From positions 2,130,501 to 2,194,500 of the forward strand of contig NC_091247.1 of assembly GCF_042477335.2 (NCBI RefSeq): a stretch of 64,000 nucleotides of DNA. The letters are read 5' to 3'. Below are positions 11,772-25,400 of the stretch, one piece after another (position 1 is the first letter of the stretch; each line of letters begins with the position of its first letter). This stretch comes from Ovis canadensis. Lineage: Eukaryota > Chordata > Mammalia > Artiodactyla > Bovidae. Both the position numbers and the translations under genes were made by a program. The notes below the pieces were generated by a model. That model made no database searches. It had not been told where the DNA came from and saw nothing but the letters and a program-made list of their open reading frames with translations.

Positions 11772-14700
11772 GCCGCGGCGCAGCGCATGAGCCCTGCTCG
11801 GCTCCGGCGCGTCTATTATGCTGCCGGGGCCGGCGAGCCAAAGAGGAGCCGGCCGCGCGGGCCGGGAGGGGACGGCCGCCGGAGCCGCCGAGGCCAAGTA
11901 CGCCTTTCCTTTGCTTCTTTGCGCGAGCGGGGCGGCGGGCGGCGCGGGCGGAGGCGGGCCGGGCGGGCCGGGGAGCGCGGCCCCGTGCGCCCCGCGCAGG
12001 CCGCCGGCGCGTCCGGGGAGCCTGGCACCCGGGCCGCCGTCTCCGCCGCCGCCTTTGTGCGCGGCCACGATGCAACAAAGCGCGGCGGCGGCCCGGGGTC
12101 GCGGCGGCGGCGCGGACCCCTCCCCTCGGCCCTCCGCCCGCGCCCTCCCGGCCGCCCGCGTCCCGGGCTCGGGGGCGTCGCCGCGGCCGGGGCGCGCAGC
12201 CTGGAGTTGGCACGGCCCGCGCGCCCTGCGCCAGCGACCTCCCGCGCTCCCTTCCTCACGGAAAGGATTTTTTTCCCCCCCTTTCCTCCGCCCGCCATCT
12301 TTCGAAGGGGGGGATCGGGGCGGACGCGGAGGCGAAGGTAGCGCTTCGGCGCCACTTTGCCCGCGCGCGCCCGGCCCGCCTCGGTCCCTGGCCGCGGGGC
12401 TCGCGCGGGGGCTGTTGCCGCGGCTGGGGCGGGGGGCGAGGCCGGCGGCGCGGCGTGGAGGCCGCTCCCTTCAGAGTTAGCGGCCCGAGCTGACTCTGAA
12501 CCCTTTGGAGTTGCTGGGTTGTTGCAGCCCGGAGGAGGAGACCCAGTTCCCGTTTTGAAAACAGCGTGAAAAGCGCTTACAACGGGCGAGACCGAGTTGG
12601 AGCGGGAGGAGCTGGGCTGGGCCCTGGCCTGACAGCACGGCCCAAGCCCATCAGGGAGAAGCGCTCACCCCAGGCCTCACACGGCCCCCCGGCCCTCGTG
12701 GGCTCCCCGAGAATGAAGGTGGGGCTCGGGGAGTCCTCTCCGCCGGCTGCTCGTCGGGGTCAGGGCCGGGGGGTGGGGGCCTTGGGTCGCCTCCTTTTCC
12801 CTTGGGGCCAGGGGCGGCTTTGGAAAGATGGACGTGGGAGCACGGCACGGGGCCGCCAGCAGACCCCCCGGGGGCGGTCCCGTGGTCCACCCTGCGGGTT
12901 CCCGCCATTGGGCCCAGTCCCTGACCGTCCTGCGATCCTTCATTTTGGCTGGAAGCTTTCTACCCAGAAGCGCATAACGGGGGCTCCTCCCCGTGTGTTC
13001 CCTGGGTTGTGGCTGCGAAGTTAATGGTGCTGGGGGGGGGGGGTGCTGTTGAGTATCCTTGGGCAAACTACGGGCTGGGGGGAGCGGAAGGCGTGTAACT
13101 GAGGGATCGCTGCGCCCCCCCAAGTGAGGACGGAGGAAAAAGTTTGTTTTTCTTTTTCCTTCTTTTTTTAACCTTGTTTCGTAGGTTTTCTTCCTGACTC
13201 TCTTTTAAATGGGGTTCTTTCCCTGAATCCCTGGATGGCATTTCTCCTGGGGGAGAGGTTGGCATTCAAGGGGGGTGAAGAAAAGGCCTGAATCTCTGCG
13301 AGGGTCGGGTCCGGCCTCAGGAGTTAGGGACCTCCCCGCTTCCCTCCCCCTCCACCATCCTCCCGCAGCCGGGAGTCCGGCCTCTTATTTGCAAATAAAG
13401 CTCTGTGTTTGCCCTTCTCTGTCGTGAGGCCTTGATGTGTGCTCGCGGTTACAGATCCAGAGAGATAGGGCGCACGGCGTCTGGGGCGGGAGGGGACGCG
13501 GGGCGGAGTGGGCTGTTTTGCCCTGACCTTTCTGGTAACCCGAGGGGGGTGGGCAGGCCTCTGGAATCTCGCCCCAGCAGCTCCTCGGAAGCTTAGATCC
13601 AGTCCCAGCCCCGCCGCGGGGACCTCCGGGGAAGGAGGGCCAGGCGGCGCTGGTCGATTTTTGTTTTGTTTTTATAAAGTGGAGTAATTGCTTTCCCTCC
13701 ACAACAGCCCGCGCGCGCTTGGAAAGTGAGCTCGGAGGGCCGGAGGCGATGTGTTAAATAAGCTGCGCCGGCCGGACTCGCGGGCAGAAAGTGAAAGTGT
13801 GGGGGGGCGGGGGACGGCGGCGGGGTAGACAGCGCCCGCCGCGGCCAGCCGCGCCTCCTGCGCCCTCTTCCTCCAGCCTGGCGCATTGCCAGCCGCCCGA
13901 GCCCTGCGCCCCGCGCCCGGCGCTGTGCACGGCCATTTCCTGGGTCTGGGCGGCAGAGGCTCTCTGGGGAGCGCTGGACCCCCGCCACCGATCGCAGTGG
14001 AGTGGTTGGTGCAGGACGCTGCCCCGGTCAGCCTGGCCCTGCACCCACCGCTAGTGGGTCCTGTTCTCCTTGGAGAACAGCACTTATCCTGTGGGGCCAG
14101 GGGGAGCTGGCCCAGGTAGGGAGTGGGGGGCCCCCAGGGACTGTCTGCCCGGGTGCATGTGGGAAAGGGCTCCGCAGATCACCGCCCCGCCCCCCAGTCT
14201 CCAGGCGGTCTGTGGGTGGCTGCGTAGAACGGTCTTCCTTTCATGTCTCCCTGACTTGTAAAGGGACAGGGCACCCGTCAGGCCCCATAGACCCCGAACT
14301 AGCGGCCAGTGTCTAGTCAGCATTCCTTGCTTCCAAAGGGAACTTTAGGGACACGTGGTGGAAAGCCGGGTGCACACCTGTCTGCTGGGAGCTGGTCCCG
14401 GGAGAGCCTCTGCTTGGGAGCCCGCCCTGCGCCCCACCCCGGGCGCTGCCCCCTGGTGTCCGTGGATGGGTCCCACAGGCATCATAACAGCGTAGGGTGG
14501 CCTGGGCACTTGGATCGAGGGTGCCGTTAGGTAGGTGTCCAGGGGGCGTGCGGCTTGTTGAACCCCCTCAGCTTCCCCTCGAGTCATGAACCCTTTTGGC
14601 ACCTGCGCCTCCCCTCTGGGGGCCTATGGTCCTGCCTCTGACAAGCACTGGGCTTCTAAAGGCCAAGGGTGACATTTCTGGGTCTCCAAGTGGACATGAT

Positions 14701-16584
14701 GGTTACCTGGGCCAAGGTTGGAGGGGAGTGTGTGTCCAGAGGCCCCGCTGTGTCAGCGCTGTGCGTCAGCGTCTGTTTCTGTGGCCAGCTTTTTACTCTT
14801 GCACATGAGAAGCTGGTCTGAACCTAACCCCTTTACAGGGTCTTTGTGAGCTAGAGTCTCAGCTGGCAGGTGCATGGGGGGACGCCCCCCTCCATCCTCG
14901 CCGCAGAACCTGTGGAGTTGCTCAGGAGGTCATGAGGTGCCTGGGAGAACACTCTCCCCGTGCTCAGGAGCTGCCATCTGGGGTGTTGGGTGCCGCAGGC
15001 GCCCAGTGGGGTTTCCCTGCAAGTGTTGGAATCTGGGTTCAAGAGGGTGATCAGGAGCCTGTTCGGGAGGGCTGGGGGCACCCGTCTCTCAGATGCCGCC
15101 CTGTCGTGAGGAGCTGGCACCCCGGGGTCCCCACTGAGGTCCCTGGTAGCTGGGGGCGGGAACGCGTGTTGAGCGGCTGTACCCGCGTGCTGTGTAATCA
15201 GGAAGAGCTGGCGGGCAGCGTGCTCTGATGGCGTCGCAGGGTGAAACTCGGGTGCATATGGGAGGAGAGGGCAGGAAGGGGTGCTGCCCAGCCCCCAGCC
15301 TGCTCGCCCTGTGGGGCAGAGCCGTGGCGATGCCAGCCGGGTGCCAGGGCTACTGGTCCAGAGCTGGGGCCCCGCTGCCTGTGCACCCCAGATAGACCCC
15401 ACCCGCCTGCGCTCTGTGGCCTCGGCTGCCAGCGGGCTCTCCCAGCCCAGCCGTCGGGGGTCTGGGTGGGGAAGACACCGATGGCCGCGTGACGGTCCCC
15501 TGAGATGTCGGAGCCTGCACCCCCACGCCCCGTAGGGACAGGCGGTGTTCGGTAAGCTAGTGAGCTCTGGGGCTGTGGGAAGGGTCGCGGGGGTGGTGGC
15601 TGGGACCCCCTGCCCTTGGGCGCCCCCTGCGCTCGGAGGGCTTCCAGGCTCTTGCCATCCCTCCGTGGGAGCCCATGCTGCCCTGGAAAGGTTTGTGTGG
15701 GGACCCTGGTTTCCCAAGGCGGGGCCGTGCGACGTGTTGCTCTGGGCTGTCGCCGGTGGGCTTCCTCGAGGGCTCGGGGTGGGGGGCCGGCTGCCCCTCG
15801 ACCCCAGGATTGGGCGGTGGTCATGGGGTCCCAGCCTGGTCTCCTGCCTCCCTGCTCAGGCTCCACGGCCTCCCAGCTCCTCTAGGCCTTGGGTCCTGTC
15901 TGTTCGGTGGGGTGAAGGGTCAGCGTCCTTGTGAGGGCCGCCGCGTGGGGTGTGAGCTTGGGAGGGCCCTGCAGGCGGAGCTCCCTCCTGCTCAGGGTCC
16001 CGGCGTTGCCCACGTGGGTGTCGGTGTCCAGTGGAGGTTGGCTCTTGGGACAGGCGATAGTGGCTGCAGCTGGGGCCAGGCCCCCCGCTGAGTGCAGCGA
16101 CTGCCTGACCCCTCGCACCCTCTGTGGGGCCGACTGGCCCAGAGAGGCTGGTCCCCCCTCCCTCTCCAGGAGCGTGGGGGCTGGCCAGGCTGTCCTCTGT
16201 GTGTCCCCTGGCGCCATGCCCCCTTCCAAGTGGCCAGTCTCCGCCCCCCCAGAAGCCCCCTGGAGCTTCCCAGCCCCTGACACGCACCGCTGGTGCAGCA
16301 CCTCTGTGGGCTTTTTGCAGTTTTTCTTAAAGGTGGGTTGTTTGAGAGGTGGGTGGGGACAGCCTTGCACAGGTTAGGGGGTGTGGCTGGCCTGACCCTC
16401 ACTGTGAGCAGTGATCCCATAGCAGAGCTGGTCGGAGGCTGGCTTCTCCAGGTAGGCTGGCGGGCTGGGCAGAAATATGGGGTGTCAGGGGACACTGGAT
16501 TGAGGAGGAGCCTTAGCTGTGCAGAGCTGAGGGGACGTGGGGCCGTCAGGAGGGGCCAGGGGCTCGGCAGGGCAGGCCAGCACC

Positions 16585-17042
16585 TCAGTTCAGTTCAGTC
16601 GCTCAGTCATGTCTGACTCTGTGACCCCATGGACCGCAGCACACCGGGCCTCCCTGTCCATCACCAACTCCCGGGGTTTACCCAAACTCGTGTCCATTGA
16701 GTCAGTGATGCCATCCAACCATCTCATCTTCTGTCGTCCCCTTCTCCCGCCTTTGATCTTTCCCAGCATCAGGGTCTTTTCCAGCGAGTCTGTTCATTGC
16801 ATCAGGTGGCCAGAGTATTGGAGTTTCAGCTTCAGCATCAGTCTTTCCAATGAATATTCAGGACTGATCTCCTTTAGGATGGACTGGATGGCTCTCCTTG
16901 CAGTCCAAGGGACTCTCAAGAGTCTTCTCCAACACCACAGCTCAAAAGCATCCATTCTTCTCTGTTCGGCCTGCTTTATGGTCTGATTCTCACATCTGTA
17001 CACGACCGCTGGGAAAACCGTAGCTCTGACTACACGGACCTT
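16585..17042 (-). mobile_element. BovB 3' fragment in BRD3 intron 1
   Basis: Complement of the BovB 3' end, about 450 bp, from TCAGTTCAGTTCAGTCGCTC to the ACACGACC..AAAACCGTAG block. Confidence 0.9.
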
Positions 17043-18721
17043 AGGGTCCCCGCCGACCCGGGGGTGCTGTGGGCATGCGATGGGGCTGGCCTGGAGGGGT
17101 CACACCCTGACCCCGGGTGGGCTTGGGGCCCTGGTCGGGGCTGAGCCACTCTGGGCAAAGGCCCTTCGGGTGGCAGCTGTGGTGGTATTCGTCCCTGCAA
17201 GGCTGGGGTGGTGGCCAGCAGGGCCCGGGGTGTGTGGGGCCACCGCCCGCCTGGCTGGCCTGTTCGGAGGCCCCTCGCCGGGCCCCTGGGTCCCCTCTCT
17301 GGAGGAGGCAGTTGGCTCCGTCCGTCACTGAAGCTACCCTGCCCACGCGGCTCCTGTTTCCTGGGGCCCGGCTGCCCCGGGCAGGGGCGCTGGGGCGGCG
17401 GGCCGGCCCCTCCCTGCGGGTCACAGCCCTGTCCCTGCGGGTGTGTCCCGGGCGTTCTGGGACGTGGTGCAGAGCCTCCAGGGCTGGGGCGATGGCCTCG
17501 CTTACAGCCTGGCTCTGCCCTGGGCCCTTTCTCCTCAGCCTCCTACCTCACCCAGAACGTGGTGCCCCTGTGACCCCTGCTGATGCTGGGATGGGACCCG
17601 GGGAGACGGGGCACTGTCACAGTGGGGGCCCTCGCGGGCAGAAAGGGGGCCCACCCCCCCGAACTCCGGAGACGAGACTGCAGGGTCTGAGCTGGGCCAG
17701 AGGGGAGAGGGAAGTGGTGACGCCCGGGATGGGGCGCCCCCCCCACCCCAGGCTCTCTTCCAGCCTCTGGCCTCCGCCTTCAGCTCCCTCACGAGCCTCC
17801 CCCCAACCTGACCCTGGCTGGGGAGTCCCCCTCGGTCTGGCGCCCTCCAAGCTGACCCTGGCTGGGGAGTCCCCCTCGGCCCGGTGCCCTCCAAGCTAGG
17901 AGCTTCCCAGGACTCCTCACGTGTCTGCCTCCTCCTCTGACTGTGCCCACCCCCCTGCTGCCCCCCACATGGCTGAAGGCGTGTCCCTCAATGCTGGTGA
18001 GCGAGCAGCCCCTGGATTGGGCACCCCCGAGAGATGGACGAGGCCAGGCCGCCATGGAGTGCCCGACTCCGGCCGCTGGGTCCTGTCTGCAGTGGGAGGG
18101 TCAGAGCTGCCACCGCGGCTGTGTTTTCTGGGGGGTTTCTGTCGTGGCCTCTGGACAGAGGGGCCCCACACTCTCCCCTTGTTTGTCCAGGAGCCTGAAG
18201 GGCCCTGGTGTCCAGCCTCTCTTGATGCATCCCTCTGGGTTGAGCCAGCCTGTGGGGCCTGAGTTTCTGTGTTTTATTTCTGATTCCAGTTGTCCAGGGA
18301 GGAAGGAGGTGGGTCCCAGAGCCTGGCGTCCGGGACCCTGGGAAGGGGCGGGGAGAGGGCCATGACTTCTGAGGCCCGCCTGCCGCGGAGCTGGGGACAC
18401 CCGTGCCCCACCCGTGGCCGGACGTATCCTGCACAGGGTCCCTCTTGACGGAGCAGTGGGTGTGTGGCTCCGGGGGTGGGGTGGGCCCTCGGTGACCCCC
18501 GGCCTCTGGCCCTCCGCTGAGCTGGGCCAGCCGCGTGGCTTTCTAAGCTGTCCTGCAGGATCCCGCCCGAACCCGTCTGGGTTTCCTCTCGCGTTCGAGG
18601 GCTTTTGCGGTTTGTCTGAGCATTTCCGCTCCGGGTGGTTTCAGATCCCCTCTCTTCGAGGGAAGGCTTCTCTCACTCTGACCTTCACCTGTTTGTGGTG
18701 CTGCCTTCGTGCCAGCGGCGG

Positions 18722-19174
18722 GTTCCCCGGGAGGTGTGTGTGTGTGTGTGTGTGGAGTGCTCCCTGGGAGGTGTGTGTGTGCTCCCCGGGAGGTGTGTGT
18801 GTGGGTGCTCCCCAGGAGGTGTGTGTTTTGAGAGGGGTGCTCCCGGGGAGGGGGGTGTGTGTGTGTGGGGGGGTGGGGGGTGCTCCCCAGGAGGTGTGTG
18901 TGGGGGGGAGTTGCTCCCTGGGAGGTGTGTGTTTTGAGAGGGGTGCTCCTGGGGAGGGAGGTGTGTGTGTGTGTGGGGTGCTCCCTGGGAGGTGTGTGTG
19001 GGGAGGTGCTCCTCGGGAGGTGTATGTGTGTGGAGTGCTCCCTGGGAGGTGTGTGTTTTGAGAGGAGTGCTCCTGGGGAGGGGTGTGTGTGTGTGGGGTG
19101 CTCCCGGGGAGGGGGGTGTTTTGAGAGGGGTGCTCCCCGGGAGGTGTGGGTATGTGGGGGGTGCTCCCCCCGAC

Positions 19175-19222
<48 letters not shown>
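18722..19222. repeat. GTG-rich minisatellite and (TG)n in BRD3 intron 1
   Basis: Irregular repeats of a unit built from GTGCTCCCTGGGAGGTGTGTG, some with an inserted TTTGAGAGGG block, run from 18722 to about 19175 and end in an uninterrupted TG run of about 46 bases (19177-19222). Unit length varies, which suggests repeated slippage or unequal exchange. Confidence 0.9.
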
Positions 19223-19223
<1 letters not shown>

Positions 19224-22200
19224 GCTCCCAGCCTCGCTCTGCCCTCTGAGGGGCGGGGGCCTGGGGTCCCTGTGCAGGGCACGCGCGAGGCTCCTGATGA
19301 TGGGCCGCGCACGCCTGCATCGCTGTGCCCGCGGCCCGCCTCCTGGAAGGCTGGTTTGCGGTGGGCCTGGCGGGCTCCAGTGGTGGGGGGTGGGCCGCAT
19401 GTTTTGCTCCTGCCTGTTTACCCCAGGAGCTGAGGCCCGCCCCCCAGCCCTGCCCGGGACGGGGTGGGGGAAGGGGCGCCCCGGCGGCCTGCAGGTCCGC
19501 TCCGTCCGGTGTCTGCTCTTGGGTGCTGGGCTCTGCCAGCTGCACTTCCCCACCGCGTCCCGGGCCGTCCTGCCTGAATCCATCCCCCCACCACACACAC
19601 ACCTGGGTTCGTCTCCTCTGTTGGGCCAGGGGCCCCAGGGAGCAGGGCTGTGCCCCCCAGATCTCACTGTTGCTGGGGGTGGCGGGGGTGCAGGGTCCTG
19701 AGTGCCCAAGGAAAGGGGGGTTCCTTCTTTTTGAAGTGAGGGCTTTCTAGTGTGGCCAGCAGAGGGGCCGTGGAGGCCCCCTGCGTGCCCCGTTTCTGCT
19801 CAGAGAACCCTGGTCGTTTCAGCCCTGCTCCCACCCCTGTGATCACAGAGCAGATATGTCTCCTTCCTAAGACTTGGTCCCCATCTCTGAGGTGTGAGAA
19901 CTTCTAAAGAATCGTACCGCACACCCCCGTCACCCCCAAAGCACTACGTTGAGTCCAGGGTCATTGAGCGGTCCGTGTGGACGTAGATGCCTCTCGACTC
20001 ACTGTCCAGCAGGTGTTTCCAGCGCGCTGGCCCAGGGCGGAGGTGCTGGGGCTGGGCACTGCCTCGCCCGCCCCGGCCTTGCCCCCAGCCCTCGAGGGGC
20101 CCCGAGGCGTCCCAGGTTGGGTGGAGAAGCCGACCCCAGAGACGGGCAGCCTTCCTCCGCTGCAGCTATGGGCCCGGGAAGCTGCCCCAAGGAGCGAGCT
20201 TTCTCCCTTGTTCTGTTGCAGCGGCAGCTGGCCCTCTGCCGCTGAGGGATGGCCTTCTGCTGCTGAGGGATGGCCCTCTGTGTCCGTGTTTACCTCCCCG
20301 GGAGGTTGACGTGTCTCCTTGCTGCCTGTCACGTCTGACTTGGGACGTTGTCTCACACCCTGGGGGCTGTAGGAATGCAGGTGCGCTGGCTGGGTTCTGA
20401 GACCCCAGAGGCTCCATCGGGACACGCCTGGCACTGGGGAAGCGGGAGTCAGGCTCCGGCCGGGCCGTGGTTTGCTCCTGACCCGATCACGGCGGGCGTT
20501 GCCTGCTTGTGCCCCAAGTGGGCTGGAGTGGAGGCACTCATGTTCCGGGGGCTCACGGGCGTCTGTGGGGGCCCTGCTTCTGCTCCAGGAGGCCGCTCGT
20601 CCGTGTGGTGGGGGCCTGAGTGCCCCGGGCCTCAGGTTCCCCGTTTGCAGCCAGCCCCTGTGGTGCTGCCAGGGGCTGACCCGGGACCGCCGAGGAGAGC
20701 TCCCAGCCGGACGTTGTCTCTGCTCCTCCTGCGGCTCCTGCTGTCCCCGCCCAGCCACAGTGGCTTAGGCCATGGGAGTGGGCTGGACCCTTCTGGAATC
20801 CTCACTCTTGAGTTTGCGTTGTTTCTCTTGATTTAGGGGGCCTGTGGGCACCGCCCTGGGGCTCCCTTGAGGCAGAGGTTCTGGAGTCTTTGCCAGTGGA
20901 CGCAGGCACCCACCGAGTTGGCCCCCTGCAGTTTTCCCATCCGGGTCCCTAGCCAGGGAGGCCAGGTGGGCTGGTGACCAGGCCTCCGTCCTGGGGGGGG
21001 CCTGGCAGGACTGAAGGGAGGGGCCAAGATGTCCTGCGTGCTCACGCAGAGCCCAGGCCTGCTGGACCGAGGAGACCCCCGAGGGGCTGGTGTCACCCAG
21101 CTCTTTATCCGCTGTCCAGGAGCCCCTGGCCCGCCATGTCCTCGAGGGTGGGCGCCATGCCTCCGTCCTTGGGGCTGGCTTGGAAACACTTGACCGCTGA
21201 TGGCCGTGCCACTGGTCAGCCAGGAGGGCAGCTGGGACTTGAACGCTGGCGTGGCAGACCCTAGCAGGCACGCCCTGCTGCCCTTCTGCGGGGCCCCCGT
21301 GTCTGCGGCATCTTCGCATCCCCAGCTGAAGTTAGACCAGGAGCTCAGAGGGGCGCCGCTGCCTGGGACCGCCCCCCGGGGTCGCGGGGGCCCTGCTCGC
21401 AGTTGTGGTGGGGCCATGTGGTGTCTTAGGACTGCTGGGCGCCCTCTCTCACCCCGTGATGCCGGAAGCCAGGTTGGGAGGCAGGGGGGTCCTGGGCTCA
21501 CATCCCCGAGGCTCTCTAGCTGGATTCAGGAAATAGCCCGAGGATGGAAGAGCCTCAGCTTTGTCATCCGTGCGGCGGGCCTGCCCACTGGCCATGTGGG
21601 ATCACGTGATGTCTCTCCTTCAGTAGGGGTGGAGGGCCTGCGGCCGCCACCCAGCGCCCTTTGGGGCTTTTCCACCATCCGCCTGCGCGACCTCACCCAG
21701 GAGGGCAGCTGGTGAGGCCTGGCCAGGGCCCGCAGGGGGCGGGTGCATGGTGCCCCTGGACGCGGCCGGATGGTGACTCTCCGGCCTATTCTGTCGTTTC
21801 ACGTTGTCGTGCGGCTCCGGCCCTCTTCTCCAGGACCAGCGTCAGTTCAGGGCTGAGCCCTGGAGGGGCGGGCGTGGGGCAGCCCGTGGACTGTGGGGCT
21901 CCAGCTTCTTTCTGGAAGCCGCCTGTGCCTTCCGGTCTCGGGATGCGGCTCTGACCCTGCCCAGGCGAGGCAGCTGTGGCAGGCAGCCCTACTGGGCCTC
22001 CAGCCTCAGCCTCCTGCTGCCCGACAGGTGGGCGTCGGTGGGGTTTCTCGGCCGTCCGGGCGACATTGGCGGGGGGTTGAGGGGGAGGTGTGTGACGGGG
22101 CCGACGGCGCCTCTCTCGGCCCTGCCGAAGGCGAGCCGAGACCTCGGGGTGGTCGTGGCACCAGGACTTGCCCCGGACGGAGCACGCACGGCTGCCCGGC

Positions 22201-22368
22201 CCGGCCCCAGACCTTGGAGGAAGAGACGTGAGCTCCCAGACGCTTGGCCAAGCGTTTTTCCAAACTAGGTGTCTCTTTACACTTGCTTCTTTTTGTAAAA
22301 GTAATGTCTTCTTAAAAAAGTAAATCCTCCAGTTCAGAAATGCAAGCAGGAAGGGAGAAGGCACCTCA

Positions 22369-22488
22369 CGTGCTGTGGGCGTGGGGTCCTGGGCACCCAG
22401 GGGGCCTCTCCAGCGTCTTGCCGGCCTGCGTGCTGTGGGCGTGGGGTCCTGGGCACCCAGGGGGCCTCTCCAGCGTCTTGCCGGCCCT
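22369..22488. repeat. Perfect 60-bp direct duplication in BRD3 intron 1
   Basis: Two adjacent 60-bp copies containing GTGGGGTCCTGGGCACCCAG differ only at the very end, implying a recent duplication. Confidence 0.85.
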
Positions 22489-25400
22489 CGAGGGGACGTC
22501 CCGGGCTACGCCAATGCCTGTCTCCTCAGAGTCGCTCTTGGGTCGGCAGGGCTGGCGGGGAGGCGAGGCCAGACTCTGACTGCGCTGCTCGCTCTGGACA
22601 TGCGGCCTGACTTGGGCTCTGCTGCGTTCTGGGAGGGCTGGCTGCAACAGGGACTGGCGTGGCCCCTCGCCCCCCCAGAGGGACCATGCCGGGTGGCCTG
22701 TGTGACCGTGTGGCCCACCTGGGAGGCTTCTGCCCAAGCCCCTGGCTGCGCGGCCCTGCGGGGAGAGCAGCCCTGCTGCCTGGGATGGGGGCTTGCCCAG
22801 CCGCTGAGGCTGCTGGTGCCCTCCCTCCCTCTCTGGTGAGCTGGTGCCCAGGCTGCCAGCGGCAGAGGATACGCCATGCGCTCGCCTCTGCCCTCGGGGG
22901 TGCTGTGTGCCACCGTCTGATGCTGGATGCCGCACCCCTGCGGGCATCCCACGCACCCGCAGGAGCCTGGGCACAGTGGCTGTGCTCGCCCCAGTGGAGG
23001 TGCCGAAGGCTGCGTTCACGTTCGCAGGGTGCCCCTGCCCCGTGCCAGCCCCAGGCTGCAGGGCGCACGGCACTGTCCACGTGTGTGTCCTTGCTGAGCC
23101 TCAGACACCCTCCAGGGTCCGCGTGGTCCTCGCCTCGGGACCCTCTGTGGCCTGTGGTCGGTGTTCAGTGAGCACGTGCCGGGCCCGCACTGGGCTCCGA
23201 GCTGAACCGCATCATCTGGGGTACCCGGCTGTGTTGAGCGGGCGCCCAGGCTGGGCGGGAGTGAGGCGGGACGCAGGAGGTGGCCCGTCCACCTGGCTTG
23301 CACTCTTGGCCCCTCCTGGGCGGAGCCAGCTGCCTTGTGGGCCCCGGGCGCTCAGCCACGGAAGGAGTGTGTGGTGTTTGCGGCGGGGGCTGCCTTCCTG
23401 TTGTGCTGCCGTGGGAAGTGGTCAGTCACTGGTCAGGAGAGGGGGCGGAGGTCAAAGGCCAGGCTGAGGGCCGCCTGTCCCTGCAGAGAGCTGTGCCCAC
23501 CTGTCCTCGTGCGCGGAGGAGGCCGGTCTGCACCTTGGCAGCAGCCTGGGCCCTTCCTGGGGCCTCCGTGTCCCCTCAGGTGGTTTAAGGCCCTGGTGGT
23601 GTCCTGCCTGTTCCCCGAGGACTGTAGCGGCAGCACTGGGTACTGGGTGCCTGCCCACCCACCCCGCATCTGGGGGCCCGCCTGGCCCACAGCTGGGGGC
23701 CCACACCTGGGGCCCCACCCGGCCCGCACCTGGGGGCCCATGCTGTGCTCATCCGTCGTCAGGCAGGAATGGGGTGTATCCTCAACAGACCTCGGGAACC
23801 CCCACGTCGGCAGCCACCGCAGCCTCCACAGCAGGACCATCGGGTGATTGGTGCGTATCCAGCACTGGCTTGAGTGCTCTGCGCTGGACTCCTTTAGGCT
23901 TGAGTCCCGTGGGGACCCAGGCAGACTGGATCCCGGGGTTGGCGAAGGGCATGGCTGGGATTGCGCCCAGGGGTCTGGCCCGGTGTCTGCTCTGCGCCTC
24001 TGAGCTGCCCGGGGTCTGAGAGGCCCAGCCGGTGATGGAGGTAGGGGGGACATGGGCCTGTGAGGCTGCTGCAGCCCAGACGGGGAAACAAGTCACTGGT
24101 CAGGCCGGGGCCTGCAGGCCAGAGTGGGACAGGCAGTGCTGGTTTGGATGGGAGCCCCATGTGGGGCAAGGCTGTTGAGGGGGGCAGGTTCGCAGGGACC
24201 CCAGCAGGAGGCGGTGGCACTAGGCCAGAAGTGGTCAGACCTGTGGGGTGGGGGGCAGCGGGGCGTCGAGGCCGAGACCTGCGGGGTGGGGGGCAGTGGG
24301 GCCTGGAGGCTGAGAATGCAGGCCGTCTCTGTGCGGTGTCTGCACCGTCAGCTGGGCGGTCGTGGCCCCTCCCCACGGAGGCCCTGGAGCCGGTGTGGAG
24401 GAGAGGCGTTCAGGCCCTTGCAGGGTGGGGCGCCTCGGGGTGTTCCAGAACGTTGCTCCGAGGAGGGGAGCGGGCGGGCAGGCCTGCTCCGTGCGTGGGG
24501 TGCGCCCGGTCTCTTTGCGGAGTCCTCTTTGCTCTGGCTTGGGGTCGGTGGGGGCTGAGGAGGCGCTGGCCTGGGGGAAGCCCCTGGTCGGTAGCTTTCC
24601 CTGATGACCGTGGTATAAGCGCCCACGTGCCAGACTGCTGGCTGCTGGCAGGGTGTCAACCAGCTAGAAGAACCCTGCAAGTCGGGGCGACCTGCTCTTG
24701 CAAATCATGGCGGGTGGACGTGGGCCCAGAGGCGGGCGGACGTGGGCCCAGGGGCGGGCGGGTGCTGTTCTGTCCTCCCGGAGGGCCCTCCGGCCCCCAC
24801 GCAGGCCCTGCCTCCCAGCCCGGGCCCGGCTGGGTCCCTGACAGGTGCCTCCTGGCCCAGGTCCAGCTCTTCTGTGCAGCCCCCCGGGCGCTCTGCAGAC
24901 GCAAGTGACAGGCAGGCCATCGACTTCCTCCCAGGATGTGGCGGGGGAGCCACTGTGAGGAGGCCCGTCTGTCACCCGCTGCACGGCTGTCCGCGCGGCG
25001 CTGGGCAGCCTCCTGACACGTGTGGGGCCTCAGTGGGCACTTCCTTCCCGGCGCTGCGCATGGAGGAAGTTTGGCGAGCTGGGCTGTGGTCTGCCACCCC
25101 CCGCCACCCTCCCCGATTGGCTGAGGACCGGCCGTGTCACAGCCCGGCCGCCGTCACAAACCAGGGCCCGTTCTCGTGGTTACATTGGAACCCCCATCGC
25201 CCGTGCGCCGTGCGTGCTCCACACGCCTTTCTGCCGGCCTGGCTCGGCCGTCGGGTCCGCGTCGCCGCTGTCGACGTGCGAGTTGCTGCCTGGAAGGTTG
25301 CTGCTGTCCAGGACAGTGTCGAGGCAGTCCCCCGCACGCCGGCGGCTGGTGGGTGGTGAGCCGACAGCCTTGGCCTCCGCCTGGACGGCTGCCTCCACCT

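Larger units (their letters stand above)
11190..12490 (+). promoter_or_regulatory. BRD3: CpG-island promoter and 5' end of BRD3
   Basis: Extremely C+G-rich, CpG-dense sequence lies upstream of the first coding exon and is the only such island on this side of the gene. No TATA box is evident near the densest part, as expected of a CpG-island promoter. Visible motifs are a forkhead-like TTGTTTAC at 11341-11348, two ZNF143-like ACTAC..TCCC motifs on opposite strands at 11690-11702 (-) and 11753-11771 (+), and a CGCCATCTTT element near 12294 resembling YY1 sites. BRD3 has a non-coding first exon. Candidate donors at its end are AAG|GTAGCG (exon end 12337) and CAA|GTACGC (exon end 11897). I cannot choose between them or fix the transcription start. 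Confidence 0.85.

Noticed and set aside
11340-12341. 333-codon open frame in the CpG island, and similar frames on both strands
   Set aside because: CpG-saturated DNA has few stop codons. The translation is Arg/Gly/Ala-rich without domains, overlaps frames in other phases, and sits where a non-coding first exon is expected.
18543-19709. 388-codon - frame with His/Thr repeats
   Set aside because: Translation of the GTG/CA minisatellite; simple-sequence artefact.
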